5,142 bases of DNA from a bacterium (GTDB taxonomy: Bacteria; Desulfobacterota; Deferrimicrobia; Deferrimicrobiales; Deferrimicrobiaceae): the NCBI GenBank assembly GCA_020056545.1, contig JAGVHM010000126.1:1-5142 (forward strand). The letters run 5' to 3'. How positions within the stretch are numbered: the stretch's first letter is position 1; each line of letters begins with the position of its first letter. Position numbers and translations under genes: made by a program. The notes below the pieces were generated by a model. It was not told where the DNA came from, ran no database searches, and saw only the letters and a list, made by a program, of their open reading frames with translations. Below are positions 1 through 5,142 of the stretch, one piece after another.

Positions 1-143
1 CCCAGCATGTTCAGGTCCTTCTTGAAGTGGTCGAGCTCCTCGACCACGGTGATGGGGATGATGACCCGGTTGTCCTGGAACTTATGGAGGGCGTTGGGGT
101 CGTGCAGCAGGACGTTCGTGTCCAGCACGAAATTCTTGATCAT
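1..143 (-). CDS. PhoH family protein with N-terminal PIN domain (5' part only, runs off the window)
   Basis: Partial gene; only the first 47 codons lie in the window and the rest continues past base 1. The visible residues begin [16 protein letters not shown] and later read [14 protein letters not shown]. This is the start of a PIN domain: the first acidic residue is D8 in LDTN and the second is around E35/E36 in VVEELD. The [10 protein letters not shown] plus VVEELDxFK pattern is typical of the PIN-PhoH fusion family (PhoH2/YlaK type), where a PIN ribonuclease-like domain precedes a PhoH P-loop ATPase; characterised members act on RNA. The ATPase part is not visible, so the fusion is inferred from how this N-terminus resembles the family. 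The ATG at 143-141 is the only start in frame after the upstream stop. It lies 13 bases after the cpoB stop with no clear ribosome binding site, so translation may depend on read-through from cpoB. A stand-alone PIN protein is the main alternative. Confidence 0.85.
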   Translation of the reverse strand, partial: MIKNFVLDTNVLLHDPNALHKFQDNRVIIPITVVEELDHFKKDLNML

Positions 144-156
144 CGCGATTTTGTGC

Positions 157-1026
157 TCATTTCATCTCGCCGAGTTTCTGCTGCGCCAACGAGGCGGCGG
201 AAGATTTAGGGTATTTTTTCGGAAGCAGCTCGAACAGTATTCGCGCGTTCTTGCTGTCCTTGAGCGCCAGGAAAGAGAGCCCCTGCTTGTACATGGCGTC
301 GGGGGCCTTGTCCCCGGAGGGATACCTGTCGATCACGTCCTGGAACGACAGGATCGCGCTTTCGTAGTCCTTCTCCGAGTAGAACGTTTCCCCCTTCCAG
401 TAAAGGACGTTCGGCATAAGCTTGTGGTCCGGGTACTTCCCGGCGAAGGCGACCAGTATCTCGCGTCCCTTGCGGAATTCACCGCCTTTTACCAGTCCCA
501 GCGCGTAGTCGTACATTTCCTCCGGGCTCTTCCAGTCCTGCGGGACCACGGCGGACGGGGAAACGGGGGCCGGCGCGACGGCCGCCGCCTTGTCCGCCTT
601 CTCCTCCACGGCGGCCAATCGCCGCTCGATCTCCTCCAGGCGGGCGATCTTCTTCCTGAACTCCTGGATCGCCTGTCCCTGCTCGTTCAGCCGGTCGTTA
701 AGCTGGCTGGTATCCTTCTGCGTCTGCACCTTCATCTCGTCGACGCGTGTCGTCGTGGCAACCAGGTCGGACTTGACCTGGTCGTATGAAGCGGAAAGAT
801 CCGCCACGTTCTTCCGAACCGCCTGGATCTCCCCGCTGTCGATCCGGGCCGGCGCCGCGGAGGGCTGGGAGGCCGTGGAGGACTTCGCCACCGCGACCTC
901 CTTCTTCACCGATTCCACATCCTCCTGCAGGCGGACGAAGGCCCCCTGGTCCGCGATCGCACAGCCGCCCGCAGCGGTTGCGAGAGCCCCCAGCAACAGG
1001 AGAAGAACGTGATTCCCGAATTTCAC
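157..1026 (-). CDS. cpoB: Cell division coordinator CpoB / Tol-Pal system protein YbgF
   Basis: Periplasmic partner of the Tol-Pal system; in E. coli CpoB binds TolA and couples outer-membrane constriction to PBP1B peptidoglycan synthesis. The 289-residue product has a signal sequence (about 1-21) ending in AAGGC, so C22 could be lipidated, although Ala at -3 is a weak lipobox and cleavage after AIA (residue 25) is an alternative. Residues about 30-50 and 65-148 are heptad-like and charged, fitting the trimerising coiled coil, with an Ala/Pro linker at about 147-163. Residues about 168-285 carry three TPR-like repeats, recognisable by [30 protein letters not shown] and [16 protein letters not shown], each followed by a KYP or RYP turn. 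This is the family's C-terminal domain. The start is GTG at 1026-1024, with AGGA five bases upstream overlapping the pal stop; only 7 bases separate the genes. It is the last tol gene of the operon. E. coli CpoB is not a lipoprotein, so lipidation is inference. Confidence 0.93.
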   Translation of the reverse strand: MKFGNHVLLLLLGALATAAGGCAIADQGAFVRLQEDVESVKKEVAVAKSSTASQPSAAPARIDSGEIQAVRKNVADLSASYDQVKSDLVATTTRVDEMKVQTQKDTSQLNDRLNEQGQAIQEFRKKIARLEEIERRLAAVEEKADKAAAVAPAPVSPSAVVPQDWKSPEEMYDYALGLVKGGEFRKGREILVAFAGKYPDHKLMPNVLYWKGETFYSEKDYESAILSFQDVIDRYPSGDKAPDAMYKQGLSFLALKDSKNARILFELLPKKYPKSSAASLAQQKLGEMK

Positions 1027-1031
1027 GCGGT

Positions 1032-1036
1032 TCCTA
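1032..1036 (-). promoter_or_regulatory. cpoB ribosome binding site overlapping the pal stop
   Basis: On the minus strand the pal stop TAG (1036-1034) runs directly into GA, giving TAGGA. Its AGGA core lies five bases before the GTG start of cpoB. The overlap of stop codon and SD suggests that ribosomes finishing pal feed initiation of cpoB. Seen in sequence; the coupling is inferred. Confidence 0.6.
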
Positions 1037-1621
1037 CTTCAGGACGAAATGGGCGCGGCGGTTCCTCGCCCATGCCTCCTCGGTATGCCCCGGATCCAGC
1101 GGTTTCACTTCGCCGAAGCTGATGATGGAAAGGGCGCCCCCGGGGATGCCCAGGGAAACAAGGTATTTCCTGGCGCTGTCCGCGCGGCGGTCGCCAAGCG
1201 CCATGTTGTACTCGGCCGTTCCTCGTTCGTCGCAGTGCCCCTCGATCTGAAGCTTCACGCCCGGGTTCTTCTTCATGTAGCCCGCCACCTTGGCCAGGAT
1301 GGGCTTGGCGTCTTCACGTATGGTCGACTTGTCGAAGTCGAATCGGATGTCCTCGAAGATCGACGCCGTTTCCTCCGTGACCGCCATGCCGGCGGCAGCC
1401 TCTGCGGCTGCGAGCCTCGATCCCGAGGCCGACCCCGGTGCGTCCCCGGGCTTCATCGATTCGGAAACTATTCCGGGCTGGGAGGACGTCTTGCCCGCCG
1501 CAGCATCCGTCGCCTGGGAGTCCGTCGACTTCACCGTCTCCTTCTTCGCGCAACCCGTCGAAAAAAGCATTGCCGCCGCGAGAACCATCACGCTCCATTT
1601 CAAGGCATTTCCACCTCTCAT
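1034..1621 (-). CDS. pal: Peptidoglycan-associated lipoprotein Pal
   Basis: Outer-membrane lipoprotein that binds peptidoglycan non-covalently and is released or repositioned by TolB. The 195-residue precursor has an N-terminal hydrophobic segment (about 9-22) ending in FSTGC, making C24 the predicted lipidated cysteine; the -3 Ser is tolerated but not classical. Residue +2 is Ala, not Asp, which fits sorting to the outer membrane. Residues 25-85 are a flexible Ala/Ser/Gly linker, rather long for Pal. Residues about 88-195 form the OmpA-like domain, with IRFDFDKSTI (92-101), EGHCDERGTAEYNMALGDRR (127-146) and the terminal WARNRRAHFVLK. D131 and R146 match the pair that contacts diaminopimelate in OmpA-like domains. 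ATG is preceded by AGGAG with 6-base spacing. The gene follows tolB after a 66-base gap, the largest inside the operon. This is a textbook Pal apart from the longer linker. Confidence 0.97.
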   Translation of the reverse strand: MRGGNALKWSVMVLAAAMLFSTGCAKKETVKSTDSQATDAAAGKTSSQPGIVSESMKPGDAPGSASGSRLAAAEAAAGMAVTEETASIFEDIRFDFDKSTIREDAKPILAKVAGYMKKNPGVKLQIEGHCDERGTAEYNMALGDRRADSARKYLVSLGIPGGALSIISFGEVKPLDPGHTEEAWARNRRAHFVLK

Positions 1622-1687
1622 GACCCTCTCCTCTCTTGAATATATGTCGCCTTCACCTGACCGGTATTCATCGTTGATCGCAGTTGG
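1622..1687 (-). other. tolB-pal intergenic spacer
   Basis: This is the only gap longer than 30 bases inside the operon. It contains the pal SD (AGGAG at 1632-1628). I see no hairpin followed by a T-run and no convincing -35/-10 pair. A TATATT at 1644-1639 resembles a -10 box but lacks a -35 partner at suitable spacing and would start transcription inside the SD. Confidence 0.5.
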
Positions 1688-2995
1688 CTATCTTCGAGGA
1701 GACCATGCAGGCGAACCGGCTCCCGTGAGCCCGAGAACCAATGATTTCCCCCACCGGCCGTCTGCAGAGATGATTTTGAGCTCAGAATATCCCTTTTTCT
1801 GAAACGTGTAAACCACGTAGCGGCCGTCCGGAGAATAGGATGGATCGGCGCAGTCGCCGTCCCCCGACGCAAGCAGCCGCTGATCGCCGCCGTCCGGCTT
1901 TACGGTGTAAATCGAAAACCTGCCCCCGGTCCGGGAGGTGAAAGCGATGCGGTCGCCGGCGGGTGACCATGACGGCGATGTGGAGTATGCGCCCGCGTTG
2001 GATATCCGGCGGTCGCCCGACGATCCCATCTCCTTTACGTATACCTGCGGATTGCCGCTGCGGTTGGAGACGAACGCCATCCTTCTGCCGTCCGGGGAGA
2101 CGGAGGGGGAGATTTCTATCCCCCAGCCCTCCACGACTCTCTCATACGAGGCGTTGTCGAGGCGCACGCGGTAAATGTCCGAATCCCCCTTGATGCTGAC
2201 GGACGCGAACAGCGCGTCCCCGCCCGGGGAGAAGGATCCGGGCGACTTGGAGTCTCCGAACCTGACCACCGCCCGTTCGGAACCGTCATCCAGGTTTCGC
2301 AGATAGATGACCGGCACCCCCGTGCGGTAGGACGTGTAGGCGAGGGAGTTCCCGTCCGGCGACCAGCGGGGGAACATGTTGTAGCTCAGGTTCGCCGTGA
2401 CCTTGCGAAGGTCTTTCCCGTCGAGCCCCACAATGTAGATCTCCTTCCCGCGCCCTTTCTCGGGCCTTGCGGAAAAGGCGATCTCCGTGTCGAAGATCCC
2501 CCGCACGCCGGTGAATGCGTGAAGGATCTCGTTGGCGAACTTGTGCGCCATCGTGCGGACCCGGCTGGGGGACCCCGTGTACCGCCTCCCGGCCATCAAC
2601 CTGCCCAGGGTCGAATCGTAAAGCCGCATCTCCACCGTGATCCGGTCCCCGCGCCCCTCCACCTTTCCTATCACCACGGCCTCGGCCCCGATGATCTTCC
2701 AGTCGGGAAAGGAAAGCCGCCGATCGCCGAAGTGCCCCGGGACAATCCGCTCCAGGTAGGCGTCGGAGGGGATAATCTGGAAGAGGGCCGTCATAGCCAG
2801 ATCGTCCGCGATCGCACTCGGGAAGGCCGTGGACAGGGCCGGGTTGCCGGCGTCCGTGACGAAGGGGGGGAGCGCCACGGGCATCCGTTTCCCGCCGGGA
2901 GCGTTGATGTCGATGTACAGAATCGCACGCGCCGGCACCGGGGCGACGACCAGCGCGATAAAGAGCATCAGCCGCGCGAACCTGCTCCCCTTCAA
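1688..2995 (-). CDS. tolB: Tol-Pal system beta-propeller protein TolB
   Basis: Periplasmic protein that links the TolQRA motor to Pal by competing with peptidoglycan for Pal. The 435-residue precursor (E. coli TolB is about 430) has a signal peptide MKGSRFARLM... ending in PARA, with cleavage expected after residue 24. Residues about 25-165 form the N-terminal alpha/beta domain, beginning ILYIDINAPGG; in E. coli the mature N-terminus carries the TolA-binding segment. Residues about 170-435 are a beta-propeller, with repeats marked by WSPDGNSLAYTS (211-222), FSPGGDALFAS (255-265), VSPDGRRMAFVSNRSG (299-314), WSPAGDRIAFTSRTGG (343-358), YSPDGRYVVYT (387-397) and the closing PAWSP (429-433). The start is TTG at 2995-2993, chosen because it gives a proper basic N-terminus to the signal peptide and has GGTGGA eight bases upstream. 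The ATG at 2968 would remove all the positive charge. The start overlaps the tolA stop as TTGA, indicating coupling. Confidence 0.97.
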   Translation of the reverse strand: MKGSRFARLMLFIALVVAPVPARAILYIDINAPGGKRMPVALPPFVTDAGNPALSTAFPSAIADDLAMTALFQIIPSDAYLERIVPGHFGDRRLSFPDWKIIGAEAVVIGKVEGRGDRITVEMRLYDSTLGRLMAGRRYTGSPSRVRTMAHKFANEILHAFTGVRGIFDTEIAFSARPEKGRGKEIYIVGLDGKDLRKVTANLSYNMFPRWSPDGNSLAYTSYRTGVPVIYLRNLDDGSERAVVRFGDSKSPGSFSPGGDALFASVSIKGDSDIYRVRLDNASYERVVEGWGIEISPSVSPDGRRMAFVSNRSGNPQVYVKEMGSSGDRRISNAGAYSTSPSWSPAGDRIAFTSRTGGRFSIYTVKPDGGDQRLLASGDGDCADPSYSPDGRYVVYTFQKKGYSELKIISADGRWGKSLVLGLTGAGSPAWSPRR

Positions 2996-3855
2996 GACCT
3001 GCTTCCACCGTAGAAACGGAATCCCACATCGTAATGGTCTTCCCCGCCGCGAAGCTGTTCGGGCGGGACGGGAAGGGGACTTGCTTTCTCAATGGCGCGC
3101 AGGACGGAATCGTCGAAATATTCGTTCCCGGAGACCTTTTCCATGCGGACGTTGGACACGCGCCCGTCCTTCTCGATTGTGATCCGCACCTGGACCGTCA
3201 GATCCTCCGTCTTTTTCCTGGCGAGCTCGGGGACCGTCCAGTTCGAGCGGACCTTTTCGTCGAGCGCCCGGGCGTAGGCCAGGATCTCGGGAGGCAAGCG
3301 CTCCGTCCCTGCCGCTCCCGGCATCCCCCCCGGCGCCCGGGGCCCCATCCCCTTCGCGGGGGCCCGTATGGCGGACAGGTCCACGCGGTGCGCCACCCGC
3401 TCTCCTATCCCCTTGACCGCCGCCCGTACCGCTTTCTCCCGCTGTATCGTCTCCACCGCTTCGCGAACCTGGGACTTGGAGGCCTTCTCCTCCCTCATCT
3501 TCCGTATTTTCTCGGAAACCGCTTCCGAATCGGAGGGAGACATTGCGCGCGGCTTCGCGGCCTCCCGCGGGGCGCTCCGTTTATCCCGCTTCGCCGCAGG
3601 AGGAGGCGCGGACTTCCTCTTGACGCCTTTTCGGGCGCGCGAGACGGACGGAGGAAGTGGCTTCGCTTCTTCGGGTTCCGCGAACTGCCCGCTGCCGATG
3701 AGATCGACGACCGTCACGGGGGCGACGAGGAGAGGGGTAACGCGAAGGCTCATCCAGAGGATGCCGACGAAAAACGCCGACACATGGAAGACCCCCGACA
3801 GGGCCAGCATCTTGCGGAAGAGATGGTCCCTCGGCTCCATGGCCAAAGGATACAC
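2992..3855 (-). CDS. tolA: TolA-like / TonB-family energy transducer
   Basis: Inner-membrane-anchored protein expected to carry the TolQR-driven force across the periplasm to TolB and Pal. Numbered from the GTG at 3855-3853 (287 aa), one transmembrane helix spans about 16-38 and contains S20 and H24 in SGVFH, the SxxxH motif by which TolA and TonB engage TolQ or ExbB. Residues about 60-104 are rich in Pro, Lys, Arg and Ala, 109-156 look like a charged helix, and 164-185 are Gly/Pro/Ala-rich. Residues about 189-283 form a TonB-type C-terminal domain, with KVRSNWTVPE, VQVRITIEKDGRVSNV and FDDSVLRAI. E. coli TolA is about 421 aa with a much longer helical domain II, so this one is short. The GTG is chosen because AGGAG sits 7 bases upstream, while the ATG at 3840 (282 aa) has no SD at suitable distance and a TTG at 3897 would overlap tolR by 32 bases. 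Context favours tolA; sequence alone could also be called TonB. Confidence 0.9.
   Translation of the reverse strand: MYPLAMEPRDHLFRKMLALSGVFHVSAFFVGILWMSLRVTPLLVAPVTVVDLIGSGQFAEPEEAKPLPPSVSRARKGVKRKSAPPPAAKRDKRSAPREAAKPRAMSPSDSEAVSEKIRKMREEKASKSQVREAVETIQREKAVRAAVKGIGERVAHRVDLSAIRAPAKGMGPRAPGGMPGAAGTERLPPEILAYARALDEKVRSNWTVPELARKKTEDLTVQVRITIEKDGRVSNVRMEKVSGNEYFDDSVLRAIEKASPLPVPPEQLRGGEDHYDVGFRFYGGSRS
3004..3009 (-). promoter_or_regulatory. tolB ribosome binding site within tolA
   Basis: GGTGGA on the minus strand lies inside the last codons of tolA, eight bases before the TTG start of tolB. It supports the unusual TTG start and, with the TTGA stop/start overlap, suggests coupled translation of tolA and tolB. 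The SD is moderate in strength. Confidence 0.5.
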
Positions 3856-3862
3856 CCGCAAT

Positions 3863-3867
3863 CTCCT
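3863..3867 (-). promoter_or_regulatory. tolA ribosome binding site overlapping the tolR stop
   Basis: The tolR stop TAG (3868-3866) continues as TAGGAG on the minus strand. The AGGAG core is 7 bases from the GTG at 3855 and 22 bases from the ATG at 3840. This spacing decides the tolA start in favour of GTG and implies that ribosomes leaving tolR can re-initiate on tolA. Confidence 0.65.
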
Positions 3868-4282
3868 AACGCTCCAGCGGTTCGGTGACCATCCCAAGCT
3901 TCTCGATCCCGGCGTTGCGCACCTCCGAAATGACCTTGACCACGAATCCGTACGGGACGGCCCTGTCGGCGCGGAAATAGACCTGCCTGTCCGTGCGCGC
4001 CGCCACTATGGCCTTCAGGGCCGGGTTGAGGCGGTTGAACTCCACCGGCTGTTTCCCGATGAAGATGCGGCTGTGCATGTCCACCGTGATCACCAGGCGC
4101 TCCTCCTCGGCGCGAAGCGCCTTGGCGTCGGCCTGGGGCAGGTTCACGTCCACTCCCTGCGTAAGCATGGGGGCGGTGACCATGAAGATGATGAGGAGAA
4201 CGAGCATCACGTCCACCAGCGGCGTGACGTTGATCTCCGACATCATCCTGCGGTCGCCGCCGTTTCCCGCGGAAAGGGCCAT
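3866..4282 (-). CDS. tolR: Tol-Pal motor protein TolR (ExbD/TolR family)
   Basis: Inner-membrane subunit of the TolQR proton channel. At 138 residues it has the usual family length. A short cytoplasmic N-terminus (1-21) contains MSEINVTP, the family signature just before the membrane. One transmembrane helix spans about 22-41 (LVDVMLVLLIIFMVTAP), with D24 matching E. coli TolR D23, the protonatable residue needed for proton-motive-force use. The periplasmic domain (about 44-136) begins GVDVNLPQA and contains VITVDMHSRIFIG and VYFRADRAVPYG, as expected of the ExbD/TolR dimer domain. The ATG is two bases after the tolQ stop, with AAGGTG inside the end of tolQ acting as SD. ExbD is the only realistic alternative; tolB and pal in the same operon favour TolR. 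Confidence 0.96.
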   Translation of the reverse strand: MALSAGNGGDRRMMSEINVTPLVDVMLVLLIIFMVTAPMLTQGVDVNLPQADAKALRAEEERLVITVDMHSRIFIGKQPVEFNRLNPALKAIVAARTDRQVYFRADRAVPYGFVVKVISEVRNAGIEKLGMVTEPLER

Positions 4283-4284
4283 GG

Positions 4285-5025
4285 TTACACCTTGTCGACG
4301 TTGCGTTCGAGGAAGTTTACGAACTCGATGGTGAAGCTGTCGATCCGCGTCACTATCGACCGCACCCGGTTCAGGAAATAGTTGTAGGCCATGACCGAAG
4401 GGATGGCGGCCGCCAGCCCCGCCGCGGTCGCGATCAGGGCCTCCGCGATGCCGGGCGCCACGGTGGCGAGCGTCGCGCTCCCTGTCGTGGCGATCCCGGA
4501 AAAGGCGTTCATGATCCCCCAGACGGTTCCGAACAGCCCTATGAACGGCGTCGCGCTCCCCGTGGTGGCAAGAAATGGAAGATAGGTCTCCATGAGGGCG
4601 GCCTCCTCGTTGGCGGCCTTCCGCATCGCCCGCTCTATGTTATCCAGCGGGAACGCCCCCCCGCGTCCGGCTGATTGCTGGGCCTCCGGGCCGCGGCCGC
4701 GCTGGATCCGCGTCAGCTCCAGGTATCCCGTGCGGAACACCTCGGTCAGCGGGGTCTTCTCCGACTTGTCGGCCAGCTCGTACAGAACGGCGAGGTTCTT
4801 CCCTTCAGCGAAGGATTTGACGAAATCCGCCTGGTTCTTCTCTATTCCCTTGAAGAGGCGGAATTTCATGAAGATGATCGCCCAGGAGACGACGGAAAAG
4901 ACTACCAGCATGAGCAGGACAAGCTTGACTATCGGCCCTGCCAGCAGGACGTGCTGGAACACCCGCGTGTCCAGGATACCGGCCGCCGCAGGAAAAACCG
5001 CCAAAGGGACCCCTGAAAACATCAT
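4285..5025 (-). CDS. tolQ: Tol-Pal motor protein TolQ (MotA/TolQ/ExbB proton channel family)
   Basis: Inner-membrane pore subunit that converts proton flow into movement of the TolA-like protein. The 246-residue product shows three transmembrane segments: about 27-53 (VKLVLLMLVVFSVVSWAIIF), about 150-175 (ATTGSATPFIGLFGTVWGIM) and about 190-213 (AEALIATAAGLAAAIPSVMA). T167 in GLFGTVWG and T200 in ALIATA match the E. coli TolQ threonines T145 and T178 in the ion path. The cytoplasmic loop between helices 1 and 2 carries a Gly/Arg/Gln-rich stretch at about 108-123 (RGRGPEAQQSAGRGG), which looks like a flexible insertion. The first of two adjacent ATGs (5025) is chosen because GGGAGGT lies 10 bases upstream; the second is 13 bases away. 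It is the first gene of the operon, with no ybgC-type thioesterase before it in the window. ExbB is the alternative, but the downstream tolB and pal make TolQ nearly certain. Confidence 0.96.
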   Translation of the reverse strand: MMFSGVPLAVFPAAAGILDTRVFQHVLLAGPIVKLVLLMLVVFSVVSWAIIFMKFRLFKGIEKNQADFVKSFAEGKNLAVLYELADKSEKTPLTEVFRTGYLELTRIQRGRGPEAQQSAGRGGAFPLDNIERAMRKAANEEAALMETYLPFLATTGSATPFIGLFGTVWGIMNAFSGIATTGSATLATVAPGIAEALIATAAGLAAAIPSVMAYNYFLNRVRSIVTRIDSFTIEFVNFLERNVDKV

Positions 5026-5035
5026 ATTTGGACGT

Positions 5036-5042
5036 ACCTCCC
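5036..5042 (-). promoter_or_regulatory. tolQ ribosome binding site
   Basis: GGGAGGT on the minus strand is a near-perfect anti-16S match, 10 bases before the first ATG of tolQ. The spacing is slightly long, but better for the first ATG than for the second. Confidence 0.7.
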
Positions 5043-5057
5043 AATGATAATAACATC

Positions 5058-5086
5058 CCTATATAGGAAAGTTCCCCCGGGTTCAA
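5058..5086 (-). promoter_or_regulatory. Candidate proximal promoter for the tol operon
   Basis: On the minus strand TTGAAC (5086-5081) is followed after 17 bases by TATAGG (5063-5058). Each hexamer matches the sigma70 consensus at 4 of 6 positions. Transcription would start near 5051, leaving a leader of roughly 26 bases with the tolQ SD. The -10 region lies within the palindrome CCTATATAGG (5058-5067). The match is weak; it is one of two candidates. Confidence 0.3.
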
Positions 5087-5091
5087 TGGTC

Positions 5092-5120
5092 TTGACAACA
5101 TTCGTATATAAAAATAGGAT
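5092..5120 (+). promoter_or_regulatory. Strong sigma70-type promoter pointing right, out of the window
   Basis: TTGACA (5092-5097, a perfect -35) is separated by exactly 17 bases from TAGGAT (5115-5120, 4 of 6 to TATAAT with the key first TA and last T). The spacer is AT-rich. The expected start is near 5127. It drives an unseen gene beyond base 5142, divergent from the tol operon. No credible gene start with an SD lies in the remaining 22 bases. Confidence 0.6.
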
Positions 5121-5133
5121 ACCTTACTGTAAG
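5105..5133 (-). promoter_or_regulatory. Candidate distal promoter for the tol operon
   Basis: On the minus strand CTTACA (5133-5128) and TATATA (5110-5105) are 17 bases apart, each 4 of 6 to consensus. It overlaps the rightward promoter almost entirely. Transcription would start near 5098 and give a leader of about 73 bases before tolQ. Weak alone; supported only by position in the sole upstream intergenic region. Confidence 0.3.
5123..5133. repeat. Short inverted repeat CTTAC-T-GTAAG at the divergent promoter
   Basis: A perfect inverted repeat with 5-base arms and a 1-base centre. It covers the expected start site of the rightward promoter and the -35 box of the distal leftward candidate. 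That is a position where a bound regulator could affect both, but the arms are short and chance occurrence is possible. Confidence 0.35.
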
Positions 5134-5142
5134 CGCAATGGG

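Noticed and set aside
7..789. Plus-strand 260-aa open frame opposite cpoB and the PhoH gene.
   Set aside because: Arg/Leu-rich shadow of the coding strand with no recognisable motif.
1639..1644. TATATT upstream of pal as an internal promoter.
   Set aside because: No -35-like hexamer at 16-18 bases, and the start would fall in the SD.
3034..4381. Long plus-strand open frames (284 aa at 3034-3888 and 337 aa at 3368-4381) opposite tolA, tolR and tolQ.
   Set aside because: They lie fully antisense to clearly recognisable genes, are low-complexity and Arg/Pro-rich, and show no domain; high GC leaves few stops on the opposite strand.
2992..5025. An ExbB-ExbD-TonB iron-uptake energiser in place of TolQ-TolR-TolA.
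   Set aside because: The same operon continues into tolB, pal and cpoB, and the TolQ and TolR motifs match the Tol branch.
5053..5075. GGAACTT on the minus strand (5075-5069) as a sigmaE-type -35 for an envelope-stress promoter.
   Set aside because: No TCTGA or TCAAA-like -10 follows at 15-17 bases, and use of an E. coli-type sigmaE in this organism is not established.
5071..5086. GC-rich GAACCCGGGGGAAC (minus strand) as a terminator or operator.
   Set aside because: The GAAC arms are direct, not inverted; only a CCCGGG core is self-complementary and no T-run follows.
5138..5142. ATG at 5138 as the start of the gene driven by the rightward promoter.
   Set aside because: It would leave a leader of about 11 bases with no SD, and only five bases are visible.

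Overview
The window is a compact minus-strand Tol-Pal operon in high-GC bacterial DNA. Transcription runs right to left: tolQ (5025-4285), tolR (4282-3866), a TolA/TonB-type transducer (3855-2992), tolB (2995-1688), pal (1621-1034) and cpoB/ybgF (1026-157). The first 47 codons of a PIN-domain PhoH-family gene (143 to beyond base 1) follow, only 13 bases after cpoB. Every base from 5025 down to 1 is coding apart from short gaps, the largest being 66 bases between tolB and pal. The only real intergenic DNA is 5026-5142.

The genes encode the trans-envelope machine of Gram-negative bacteria. TolQ and TolR form the proton-driven inner-membrane motor. The TolA-like protein carries energy across the periplasm. 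TolB and the lipoprotein Pal form the outer-membrane and peptidoglycan end. CpoB links the system to peptidoglycan synthesis. Recognition rests on the proteins: TolQ and TolR intramembrane motifs, the SxxxH transducer helix and TonB-type C-terminal domain, TolB propeller repeats, the Pal OmpA-like signature, and the CpoB coiled coil plus TPRs.

The organism is a diderm. The short TolA-like protein with a TonB-type C-terminal domain, the possibly lipidated CpoB and the high GC content suggest a former deltaproteobacterium (Desulfobacterota or Desulfuromonadota-like) or a neighbouring phylum. This placement is inference and not firm.

Translation signals are varied. tolQ, tolR, pal and the PhoH gene start with ATG, tolA and cpoB most likely with GTG, and tolB with TTG. 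Several junctions look translationally coupled: the Shine-Dalgarno (SD) sequence overlaps the preceding stop codon at tolR-tolA and pal-cpoB, and tolA and tolB overlap as TTGA. The AT-rich region 5026-5142 holds a strong sigma70-type promoter pointing right, out of the window, plus weaker candidate promoters for tolQ and a short palindrome where they overlap.

I see no mobile element, CRISPR array, RNA gene or undescribed system. The most useful observations are the divergent promoter region, the corrected tolA start, the short TolA spacer and the attached PIN-PhoH gene.
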